From assembly GCF_003287285.1 (NCBI RefSeq), contig NZ_QMIG01000042.1:1-40752 (forward strand): a stretch of 40,752 nucleotides of DNA, written 5' to 3'. Origin of the DNA: Phytoactinopolyspora halophila. GTDB lineage: Bacteria > Actinomycetota > Actinomycetes > Jiangellales > Jiangellaceae. A model generated the notes under the pieces. It made no database searches. It was given only the letters and a program-made list of their open reading frames with translations, and was not told the DNA's origin. A program made the translations under genes and the position numbers. Of the stretch, positions 14,053 through 21,643 are shown piece after piece (the stretch's first letter is position 1; each line of letters begins with the position of its first letter).

Positions 14053-14748
14053 TCAGCTGGCCAGCTCAGCGGCCTGGGCGGACAGATCCTCCGGGCTGAG
14101 CGGCCCGCGGTGTGTCACCTCGCCGTCCGCGTCAACCAGGGCGAACGTGCTCTGTTCAGCGATCTCGAAGAGGATCCATATCTCGCCGTCCTCGTCAGCG
14201 AGGTGTGGAAGGTCTTCGGTGTTGGTCCGCTCGATGAAGTCGCGCATCTCCGGCTCTCCACCCAGGCTCGCCACGCCGACGACGTTGAGCTCGCCCTCGT
14301 GCTCCTCGGCAACGTCGAGCACGTGCGGGGCTTCGGCCATGCACGAGGAACACCATGGTGCCCAGAACCAGAACACCGACGGCTGTCCCGCCAGTGTCGC
14401 GCCGTCGAAGCTTTCACCGTCCACCGTCGTTGCGGTGAATTCGAGCTGCTCCGGGACCGGCGCGTCCTCAGCATCAGTCTCCGCCGACTCGCCGCCGCCC
14501 GCAGCCTCGTCGCCCCCAGATTCTGCGCCGTCTTCCGGCTCGTCGCGCTCGCCGGTCTCCTCGTCCTCGCCGGCTTCCGCGTCCTCCGCTGAGTCGTCGA
14601 CCTCTCCTTCCGGCTCGCTGCCCGCTTCGCCGGAAACCTCGTCGGAGCCTTCCATGTCGGCCGACTCCACGGCGTCATCCGAACCACACGCGGCCAGCAC
14701 GAGCGCTCCTGCTGCCACGAGCAGGGCAAATCTAGATCGGCGCAACAC
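14053..14748 (-). CDS. Lipoprotein thioredoxin (TlpA/ResA-like)
   Basis: The start is GTG 14748, 6 nt after AAAAGGAG, giving 231 aa. The N-terminus is a lipoprotein signal (RRSRFALLVAAGALVLAAC, lipobox LAAC). An acidic, low-complexity linker of about 80 residues (EGSDEVSGEAGSEPEGEVDD and similar) follows. The C-terminal half is a thioredoxin fold with the active site WAPWCSSC and the downstream LADEDGEIWILFEI and STFALVDADG strands. It would be anchored to the outer face of the membrane and reduced by the CcdA protein encoded immediately downstream. Confidence 0.88.
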   Translation of the reverse strand: MLRRSRFALLVAAGALVLAACGSDDAVESADMEGSDEVSGEAGSEPEGEVDDSAEDAEAGEDEETGERDEPEDGAESGGDEAAGGGESAETDAEDAPVPEQLEFTATTVDGESFDGATLAGQPSVFWFWAPWCSSCMAEAPHVLDVAEEHEGELNVVGVASLGGEPEMRDFIERTNTEDLPHLADEDGEIWILFEIAEQSTFALVDADGEVTHRGPLSPEDLSAQAAELAS

Positions 14749-15042
14749 CTCGAACTCCTTTTCAACTCGAACGTATGACCACGGTGCCGGACGAGCCCCG
14801 CTCAGACCGTGAGCGCGCTCACCGAGCAGCCATGGATCTCGTGGACGCCAGCAACCGTGCGCCCCGAACATCATGTGCCCTCTGAACGAACGCGGACCAG
14901 TGACAACTCCCACCAGCAGGGATCCGTAAGGAAGCCTTAATCTCGGCCGAACTCGCCGAGCGCCAGATCCTCGACTTCGGCATCTTCGCGCCGATTCCCG
15001 AACCGCTTGCCTCGACCGGGCGAGAACCGGTTGGATCGGCTC

Positions 15043-15717
15043 ATGGCGACCCGCCCGCTAGTCATCGCGTTCGATGTCATCGAGACCTTGTTCCCGCTCG
15101 AACCGATCCGTCAGCGGCTCATCGACGCCGGGCAACCTGGCCACCTTCTCGAGCTCTGGTTCTCTCGCCTGCTACGTGATGCGTTCGCTCTCGTCGCCAC
15201 CGGCGGCTACCGCCCGTTCGGCGAGATCGCCACCAGCGCGCTGCGATCGACCGTCGGTCCCGGCGTCGACGACGCGACGCTGCGCACCGTTCTCGGGGGA
15301 TTCTCCGAGCTCGAACCGCATCCCGACGTCGTGCCCGCAGTGCGGCTGGCCGGTGAGGCCGGGGTGCGGATGGTGACGCTGACCAACGGCTCGGCGCAGA
15401 TCACCTCGCGGTTGCTCGAACGTGCTGGGCTCGACGACGACATCGAGCAAGTACTCTCGGTGGACGACGTGCAACGGTGGAAGCCCGCCCCAGAGATCTA
15501 CCGGCACGCGGCCTACAGCACCCACGTGCTCCCTGAACGGGTGGCGCTGGTCGCCGCCCACGCCTGGGACACCCACGGCGCCCACCAGGCCGGGCTGGCC
15601 ACGGGCTGGGTGGCACGGCTCGAAGCCACCTTTCCAGACATCTTCTCCGCGCCCGACGTCACGGGAAACGATCTTGTGGAGGTGGTGCGGGGCCTGCTCG
15701 CCCTGCCCACCGAGTAG
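15043..15717 (+). CDS. HAD-superfamily hydrolase, haloacid dehalogenase type II-like
   Basis: I place the start at ATG 15043 (224 aa, MATRPLVIAFDVIETLFPLE). An upstream TTG at 15007 would add 12 residues. The nucleophile Asp11 lies in AFDVIETLF, motif II is LTNGS, the lysine motif is WKPAPEIY, and motif IV is AAHAWDTHGA. This layout is that of (S)-2-haloacid dehalogenase-like proteins, which act on small halogenated acids or phosphoesters. The substrate cannot be told from sequence. The usual acidic second Asp of phosphatases (DxD) is absent (DVI), which favours the dehalogenase subgroup. It is convergent with the DUF222-HNH gene. Confidence 0.82.
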   Translation: MATRPLVIAFDVIETLFPLEPIRQRLIDAGQPGHLLELWFSRLLRDAFALVATGGYRPFGEIATSALRSTVGPGVDDATLRTVLGGFSELEPHPDVVPAVRLAGEAGVRMVTLTNGSAQITSRLLERAGLDDDIEQVLSVDDVQRWKPAPEIYRHAAYSTHVLPERVALVAAHAWDTHGAHQAGLATGWVARLEATFPDIFSAPDVTGNDLVEVVRGLLALPTE

Positions 15718-15744
15718 GACCAGAACTCCGGCATCCGCCGGCGA

Positions 15745-17019
15745 TCAGGCGCCGGTCTCCGGCCCGGCGCGAGGTGGCGACGCACGAGTGGCGTCGACGA
15801 GCCTGGTGACGATCTGGCTGATCGATTCGGGCGGCTCGGACGGAACGGGTACTCCGTCGGGGTCCACGAACCTGAACCGTCCCGGGCCGAGTATCTGAAT
15901 GTGCCAGCCACCCTCGTGCACCGTGGTGTGGTGCTTGCGGCAAAGCAGGATCATCTCGTCGACGTCCGTGCGCCCGCCCCGGGCCCAGAAGACGACGTGG
16001 TGCACCTCGGACCATTCGACGGGACGGCGGCAACCGGGAAAACGGCACCCGCCGTCTCGCAACCGCAGCCCCTTGCGCTGCGCCGTGGTGGCGGTTCGTT
16101 GCGAACGGCCGACATCGAGGGGCCGCGAATCGGGCCCGACGATGATCCGGCTGACCCTGGCGTCACACGCGAGGCGGCGCACGGCTTCGCCACGCAGCAT
16201 CGACCCATCGGCCAGCGTTCCCGTTCCGCCGGAGCGCGACTCCAGAGTGGCCAGATCGGTCACCACGACGACGTGGGAGGACTCCCCGGCCTGGCTAGGA
16301 ACGTCGCCGTGCGCCAGGGCCCGGCGGCAGAGCTCCACCAGGGCGTCGGCGCGGCGCTGCGCGGGAGTGCGAGCGTCGTCGGGACCGGCAGGTCTGGACA
16401 GTGCGTCGATCGCGGTGCCCACCACAGCTCCATGTTCCGAGCCGAGCACCCCGTCGATGGCGTACGCACCGTCGAACGTCGACGCGAGATCGAGCCAGCG
16501 GCCCTCGTCCCGCTTCTCCGCCCGCTTGACCGCACGCGTGTCGTCCACCGCAGCGCCAAGGCCACGCAAGGCGGCACGGAGCCGGCTCGGCTCGTCGGCG
16601 CGCGCGGCCTCCACCAGCGCATCCTGGCAGCCGGCAATGACCTCGCTTCCCAGCAACGCGGTCGCGTCCGTGATCGCGCCCGCGTGCGGGACCCGGATCG
16701 TGCCCTCGATCAGCGCGTTCTCGACGACCGGCAGGTCCGTCAGCCGCCGGGCGATCTTCAGCGAGCGGCTAGTCTCACCGGGCGCGACATGAAGCTGGTG
16801 CCGGACCCACGCGCGGGTGGACAGCGCGGAGGTCGTCTCGCTGATCCCCCGGGTGTCGAAGGTGCGAAGCCTCGTCAGATATGCCGCCTCCGCTGCGTCA
16901 GCGAGCTTGCGCAACGCCACCAACTGGTCCGTGACCTCGGCATCGGAGAGCTCACCGACCGGCGACGCGGCCAGCTCCCGCACCGCTTCGGTCAGGTCCT
17001 TGAGCAGCTCCGAACTCAT
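15745..17019 (-). CDS. DUF222 / HNH endonuclease (REP13E12-like)
   Basis: The start is ATG 17019 (MSSELLKDLTEAVRELAAS), giving 424 aa. The first ~280 residues are the helical DUF222 domain; the C-terminal part holds an HNH nuclease module: CRFPGCRRPVEWSEVHHVVF, then GGRTDVDEMILLCRKHHTTVH. Such proteins are common and multicopy in actinomycetes, often associated with REP13E12-type repeats or mobile DNA. No repeat borders are visible around this copy. Target and role unknown. Confidence 0.88.
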   Translation of the reverse strand: MSSELLKDLTEAVRELAASPVGELSDAEVTDQLVALRKLADAAEAAYLTRLRTFDTRGISETTSALSTRAWVRHQLHVAPGETSRSLKIARRLTDLPVVENALIEGTIRVPHAGAITDATALLGSEVIAGCQDALVEAARADEPSRLRAALRGLGAAVDDTRAVKRAEKRDEGRWLDLASTFDGAYAIDGVLGSEHGAVVGTAIDALSRPAGPDDARTPAQRRADALVELCRRALAHGDVPSQAGESSHVVVVTDLATLESRSGGTGTLADGSMLRGEAVRRLACDARVSRIIVGPDSRPLDVGRSQRTATTAQRKGLRLRDGGCRFPGCRRPVEWSEVHHVVFWARGGRTDVDEMILLCRKHHTTVHEGGWHIQILGPGRFRFVDPDGVPVPSEPPESISQIVTRLVDATRASPPRAGPETGA

Positions 17020-17104
17020 GTTCCTGAAGCTATCGGATGGCACCGACAGACTCGGACGCCATTCGAGAGCTAAACACAGGCAAGCGAGCTGAAACTGCAA
17101 GGAA

Positions 17105-18514
17105 TTACTGAGCAGGAGACGCGTCGAGCGGCAGCTTCAGCAAGGCATTCTCGATCAATTCGGGAAGCGCGGGATGGATCCAGTACTGTCCACGCGCCAT
17201 GGTTCGAGCGTCGAGACCGAAGCTCATCGCCTGGATGAAAGGCTGGATCAAGGTCGGAGCCTGCGGGCCGAGAATGTGTGCGCCCAGCAACGTCCCGGAC
17301 CGGGGATCGGCCAGCACCTTGGCGAATCCGGTCGTGTTCTCCATCGCCCATCCGTAGGCGACATCGGAATAGTCCTGGGTGGCCACCACGTAGTCCAGAT
17401 CGCGCTCACGCGCCGCCTGTTCGGTCAGGCCGACGGCGGCGATCTGCGGGGAACTGAACACGGCATGCGGGACGAACCGATGATCGCTGGCGACCAGCTC
17501 GTCGGGATACAGCAGGTTGTGCTGCACCACGCGCTGCTCGTGATTGGCGACGTGCTTCAACGTCCACGGCGACGAGATGTCACCGAGCGCCCAGATCCCG
17601 TCCACCGTCGTGCGCTGGTACTCGTCGACGACGAGATGCCCGCCATCGCGCGTTTGAAGGCCGGTAGCGGCCACGTCGAGCTGGTCGGTGTTCGGCCGCC
17701 GGCCCGTCGCGACGAGCAGCACGTCCGTTTCGAGCACCTCTTCTCCGCGCGGGCCTTCCAGCTGAAGCCGGCTCACCTGGCCGTCCTGTTCGGCGTGCAC
17801 GACTTTGGTGTGCAGCCGCACGTCCCATCGATGGCGAGCGAGCTCGGTGAAGCGCGCCGAGATGCCGGCGTCCTCGGCGCGCAGCAGCGAACCAGAACGG
17901 GCCACCACGGTGACCTCGACCCCCAGCGAGCTGAACACGTGCGCGAACTCGGCCGCCACGAAGCCGCCACCGAGAATCGTCATTCGCCGCGGAAGCTTCT
18001 CCAGGCGCATCACCGTGTCGCTGGTGTGATACGGCAGCTCAGCGAGGCCGTCGATATCAGGCACGACGGGGCGGCCACCGGCAGCGACGACGATCTGATC
18101 GGCCGTGATGGTTTCCGGCACTCCCCCGTCCTCTGGAGTGATCGTCAGCTCCTTGTGACCGCTGAAGACGGCATTTCCGAGATACACGGTGACGTTCCGG
18201 TTGTCATCGTGGCCGATCCGGTACTCCCTGCCGCTCTCGGCGATCGGATCGATGCGGCCGAAGATCCGGTCGCGGATGTCTCTCCACCGCACGTGATCCA
18301 GGGTCTGATCGACGCCGAGCTTCGCGGCCTCGGCCGGCGTGCCGGCGACGTCGGCGGTGTAGACGAACATCTTGGTCGGTATGCACCCCACGTTCAGGCA
18401 GGTACCCCCGAAGCGCCCGCGTTCCACCAGAGCGACGTCCCAGCCGGCGAACCGTTCGTCCAGGATCGAGTTACCCGACCCGGTACCGACGATCACCACA
18501 TCGAAGTGCGGCAC
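17105..18514 (-). CDS. mtr: Mycothione reductase
   Basis: This enzyme reduces the disulfide of mycothiol with NADPH. The start is GTG 18514, 5 nt after AAGGAGG, giving 469 aa beginning MPHFDVVIVGTGSGNSILDE. The order is: FAD-binding GTGSGNS, redox-active disulfide GGTCLNVGCIPTK, NADPH-binding GGGFVAAEFAHVFSSLG, second FAD block DGIWALGDISS, and the dimer-interface C-terminus IHPALPELIENALL with the catalytic His-Glu pair. The GTGSGN start and the overall pattern separate it from glutathione reductase and lipoamide dehydrogenase. Its presence indicates a mycothiol-making actinomycete. Confidence 0.93.
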   Translation of the reverse strand: MPHFDVVIVGTGSGNSILDERFAGWDVALVERGRFGGTCLNVGCIPTKMFVYTADVAGTPAEAAKLGVDQTLDHVRWRDIRDRIFGRIDPIAESGREYRIGHDDNRNVTVYLGNAVFSGHKELTITPEDGGVPETITADQIVVAAGGRPVVPDIDGLAELPYHTSDTVMRLEKLPRRMTILGGGFVAAEFAHVFSSLGVEVTVVARSGSLLRAEDAGISARFTELARHRWDVRLHTKVVHAEQDGQVSRLQLEGPRGEEVLETDVLLVATGRRPNTDQLDVAATGLQTRDGGHLVVDEYQRTTVDGIWALGDISSPWTLKHVANHEQRVVQHNLLYPDELVASDHRFVPHAVFSSPQIAAVGLTEQAARERDLDYVVATQDYSDVAYGWAMENTTGFAKVLADPRSGTLLGAHILGPQAPTLIQPFIQAMSFGLDARTMARGQYWIHPALPELIENALLKLPLDASPAQ

Positions 18515-18757
18515 GCGCACCTCCTTCCACATGAATTGGCCAATACGCCGGCAACAACACGGATGGCGCGGCCGATTTCAATATCGTGTCATGTCGCTAA
18601 CGTTCTCGGACCGGCGTGGCCGGGTGTCCGGCGCAGCGGGTATTTGCCGGTGTCCAACGCCGGCGCTGGCACCTGCTCGGCAGGCTCGCTATCGTCGCCG
18701 CCACCTACGCTGGGCTGTGCGGTGTCATCACGTGGCTCGGCATCCTCGCGTCGTTCG

Positions 18758-18773
18758 TTCCAGTAAACTGGAA
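18758..18773 (+). promoter_or_regulatory. MerR-type palindromic operator
   Basis: TTCCAGT-AA-ACTGGAA is a perfect palindrome with 7-nt arms, followed by GGTTCAG, lying 36 nt before the MerR-family start codon. Metal-responsive MerR regulators bind such palindromes inside promoters with a long -35/-10 spacer, so the gene is probably autoregulated. Confidence 0.75.
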
Positions 18774-18809
18774 GGTTCAGCGACCATCACGGTACCAGGC
18801 GAGGCACCC

Positions 18810-19202
18810 ATGCTCATCGGCGAGATCGCCCAGCGCACGGGAACGACGACGAAGACCTTGCGCTTCTACGAGGATGCGAAGCTGCTTCCCGCGCCGCAAC
18901 GGACGCCCGCCGGCTACCGTGACTACTCGCCCGACGTGGTCGATCGCATCGCCTTCATCCACGATGCGCAGAAGGCAGGCTTCACCCTGCGCCAGGTCGG
19001 GCAGATCCTCGATATCCGCGACGGCGGTGAATCGCCGTGCGTACACGTCGGCCACCTTGTCCACCAGCGTCTCGAGGAGGTCGAGCAGCGCATCACCGAG
19101 CTCGAACACACCCGAGACCGGCTTGCCGCCCTGGCCCGGCGAACGCGGGAACTCGACCCGGCCGACTGCGGCGGCTACTGCACCATCATCGAGGCGACGT
19201 GA
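18810..19202 (+). CDS. Heavy-metal-responsive MerR-family regulator
   Basis: This 130-aa protein begins MLIGEIAQRTGTTTKTLRFY, the MerR winged-helix N-terminus, followed by YEDAKLLPAPQRTPAGYRDY and a dimerisation helix (LEEVEQRITELEHTRDRLAAL). Likely metal ligands are Cys in GESPCVHVGHL and a C-terminal pair in DPADCGGYC, as in metal-sensing members (ZntR/CadR-like). The metal cannot be told. No efflux pump lies next to it; the next gene is a small lipoprotein, beginning 5 nt downstream. Confidence 0.87.
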   Translation: MLIGEIAQRTGTTTKTLRFYEDAKLLPAPQRTPAGYRDYSPDVVDRIAFIHDAQKAGFTLRQVGQILDIRDGGESPCVHVGHLVHQRLEEVEQRITELEHTRDRLAALARRTRELDPADCGGYCTIIEAT

Positions 19203-19207
19203 TCGCC

Positions 19208-19696
19208 ATGGATAGGCTCGGGAGAATGCTACGAGCCGTCATCGTCGCGGTAATGCTCTTCCTGGCTGGCTGCTCCTCCGACGGCGAGGGTGACACCGGC
19301 GCGCCAGAGACAGACTCCGGATCGCCCGCTGCGGACACCGGATCGTCGCAGGACGAGCCCAAGACATCCGGGGAAGACCCCGACGAGCAGCGGTACCCGG
19401 ACGTCGTCGACGCCACCGCGCAGCGCGACGGCGATACGTACTCGTTCACGGTCACGATCAGCTCTCCCTACGACACGCCCGACCGCTACGCCGATGGCTG
19501 GCGCGTCGTCGACGCGGACGGCACCGTCTACGGCGAGCACACGTTGATGCACGATCACGCCAATGAACAGCCGTTCACCCGGACGCAGAGCGACGTCGAG
19601 ATCCCCGACGACGTCGACGAGGTGACAATCGAGGGACGTGACCAGGAGTACGGCTACGGAGGTGCCACCGTCACGGTCACGCTGCCGGAAGAGTGA
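19208..19696 (+). CDS. Small secreted lipoprotein, unknown function
   Basis: The start at ATG 19208 gives 162 aa; ATG 19226 is an alternative closer to a GGGAG. The signal peptide MLRAVIVAVMLFLAGC has a clear lipobox (LAGC), followed by a low-complexity acidic/serine linker (about 60 residues). A beta-rich domain follows: SFTVTISSPYDTPDRYADGW, RVVDADGTVYGEHTLMHDHA. It begins 5 nt after the MerR gene, so it may be co-transcribed and metal-regulated. The HDHANEQPF histidines could bind metal, but this is speculation. I recognise no named family. Confidence 0.7.
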   Translation: MDRLGRMLRAVIVAVMLFLAGCSSDGEGDTGAPETDSGSPAADTGSSQDEPKTSGEDPDEQRYPDVVDATAQRDGDTYSFTVTISSPYDTPDRYADGWRVVDADGTVYGEHTLMHDHANEQPFTRTQSDVEIPDDVDEVTIEGRDQEYGYGGATVTVTLPEE

Positions 19697-19901
19697 CGCA
19701 CGTCGCCACTCACGCGGCTCGTGCCAGGCCCGCTCCCCCGCCCCAGGCCTGATGCCCGCCAGATCCGTGATGGTGATCACGGCTGGGCCTTCGGCGAGGG
19801 TGCACGACGTTGAAGCGATGCGCTGGTTGCTCATCGAGAAGCGGCGGACATGCTGCTTGCTCATCACGCACACGATCGCTTCGTCGATCGGCTCGGAGCG
19901 C

Positions 19902-21191
19902 TCAGCGCCCGACGACGTCGATGCGGTTCCCGCGATCGTTGAAGAAGAGGAGGGCCTCGGTGTCCACCGCCACGGACAGCGGCTCTCCGGTCTTGATGTG
20001 CGGATACGGCGCGAGCCGTACCGCTACCTCGGCCGAGCGACGCAGGTGCCGGCCAGGTGTCTCGCCGTCGGCGGTGGATGTCGTCTCGTCGTCCGAGCGG
20101 CCCCCGTTCCGGCTCCAGCGCGACGCCCAGCTACCGAATGGCCGCCTCCACCGGTTTCCCAGCACCTGCTCCGCCTTGGTGGTTCCCACCTCGTCCGGCG
20201 CGATCGCGGAGGCACGGATGTCCAGGAAGGCCAGCGTCTCGTGTCCGTGATGCTCCAGGGTCCGCACCTTCCCGGCCAGTTCGTTGCTCGCCGTTCCGGG
20301 AGTGACCGGGGTCAACGCCTCGGCGCGAATTCCGACGATGATCCGCTCGTTGTCGTACCGCGACAGGATTCGCGTCCGGGAGTGCGCCCATGGCAAGCTC
20401 AGGGTCTGCTCGCCGATGTGCAGCTCGATATGGCTACCTTCATGCGCGTCGACCTTCGCGACCGCGAGGCAGATCCGCGGGTTACCCAGGAACGACGCCA
20501 CGTAGATGGTCGCCGGGCGGTTGTAGACAGCGGCCGGAGTACCCACGTCCTGCAAGACTCCCCGGCGCAGGATCGCGACGCGGTCCGCCATGGTCAGCGC
20601 TTCGGTCTGGTCATGTGTCACATAGATGACCGTCACGCCCAGCTGCTGCGCCAGCCCACCGATCTCGTTGCGTAGCTCCGCGCGTTGCCCGGCGTCCAGA
20701 TTGGACAGCGGTTCGTCCATGAGGAACAGGTCGGGCTCGCGGACGATGGCCCGGCCCATGGCGACCCGCTGGCGTTGGCCACCTGACAAACGCTGCGTGC
20801 GACGCCCGAGAATGTCCGCGATACCCAGCGCGGACGCGGCGTCGCTCGTGCGGCGTTCGCGCTCCTCCGGTTCGATCCCCGCCATCTTCAGCGGGAACCC
20901 GATATTGTCACCGACGTTCATGTGCGGGTAGAGGGCGTAGTCCTGGAACACCATGGCGATGCCCCGGTCCCTCGGCGCCAGCCCGTCCGTCGGCTCTCCG
21001 TCCAGATACACGGTGCCCCTGGTCGGATCGTCGAGGCCAGCCACGATGCGCAACAAGGTCGACTTCCCGCAGCCCGACGGGCCGAGGAGGACCATGAACT
21101 CGCCGTCGGCCACATCCAGGCTCACATTGTCGAGCGCGGTCGTGCCGCCGTCGAAGACCTTGGTCACACCCTCCAATGTCACGTCAGCCAC
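19902..21191 (-). CDS. MalK/UgpC-type ABC transporter ATP-binding protein
   Basis: The start is GTG 21191, giving 429 aa beginning MADVTLEGVTKVFDGGTTAL. The nucleotide-binding domain is complete: Walker A LGPSGCGKSTLL, Q-loop VFQDYALYPHM, signature RLSGGQRQRVAMGRA, Walker B DLFLMDEPLSNLD, and H-loop IYVTHDQTEAL. A C-terminal regulatory (TOBE/OB) region of the MalK type follows. It carries an arginine/serine/threonine-rich insert of about 45 residues (near PFGSWASRWSRNGGRSDDE). Such ATPases often serve several sugar importers in actinomycetes, and no permease or binding protein lies nearby here. Confidence 0.9.
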   Translation of the reverse strand: MADVTLEGVTKVFDGGTTALDNVSLDVADGEFMVLLGPSGCGKSTLLRIVAGLDDPTRGTVYLDGEPTDGLAPRDRGIAMVFQDYALYPHMNVGDNIGFPLKMAGIEPEERERRTSDAASALGIADILGRRTQRLSGGQRQRVAMGRAIVREPDLFLMDEPLSNLDAGQRAELRNEIGGLAQQLGVTVIYVTHDQTEALTMADRVAILRRGVLQDVGTPAAVYNRPATIYVASFLGNPRICLAVAKVDAHEGSHIELHIGEQTLSLPWAHSRTRILSRYDNERIIVGIRAEALTPVTPGTASNELAGKVRTLEHHGHETLAFLDIRASAIAPDEVGTTKAEQVLGNRWRRPFGSWASRWSRNGGRSDDETTSTADGETPGRHLRRSAEVAVRLAPYPHIKTGEPLSVAVDTEALLFFNDRGNRIDVVGR

Positions 21192-21643
21192 GGTCGACAC
21201 ACCCCCAACGCTCGGCTGCCCCTTGCAGGAGAACGGGATCACAAAAGGGGCAAAACCACAATGATGGTACCGGCTCCTGGACACTGAGAAAATGTCTCTG
21301 GCGTTACGCCATGGCCACGACCGTACGCTTTGCGGCCCGATTTTGAGGCACGGTCGCGGGTTTCCCAGAAGAGATCCTTCGGATTGTGCACACGTCGTCG
21401 CAGGCGCAGGCGGCTCACGTCGTCGTGCACACCGGGAAGTTCACACCCTTCGGCAACGTCGTGCTGCGCAACGGAGTTGGGGTTCCGGTGTCTTCCGTAG
21501 CGGGAGCGGCGGTATCCGGCCGACGGTTGAGCCAGCGTCTCGCCCGCAAAGAAACCGACATTGTCGAGGTCATGGCCTTGATGATGTCGGTTTCTCGCCC
21601 GCATGCTGAGCCGCACCGATGCTCGGCGGGGGCATGATCAGGG
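21192..21643. other. 452-nt gap with an inverted repeat but no clear gene
   Basis: Between the ABC ATPase and glnE, both minus, no convincing gene is seen. The right part holds a 12-bp perfect inverted repeat and an 11-bp direct repeat (annotated separately). Short + strand frames across the region have no recognisable domain. Confidence 0.5.
21538..21603. repeat. 12-bp perfect inverted repeat inside an 11-bp direct repeat
   Basis: AGAAACCGACAT (21550-21561) and its exact complement ATGTCGGTTTCT (21584-21595) flank a 22-nt loop. TCTCGCCCGCA occurs at 21538-21548 and again at 21593-21603, so the inverted repeat sits within a direct repeat. The arrangement resembles a remnant of an insertion-sequence end or a recombination site, or a large hairpin. 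No transposase is present. Confidence 0.7.

Noticed and set aside
18616-18780. Hydrophobic + strand ORF upstream of merR
   Set aside because: It has no stop before merR and reads through the MerR operator; no family match, so probably chance hydrophobicity.
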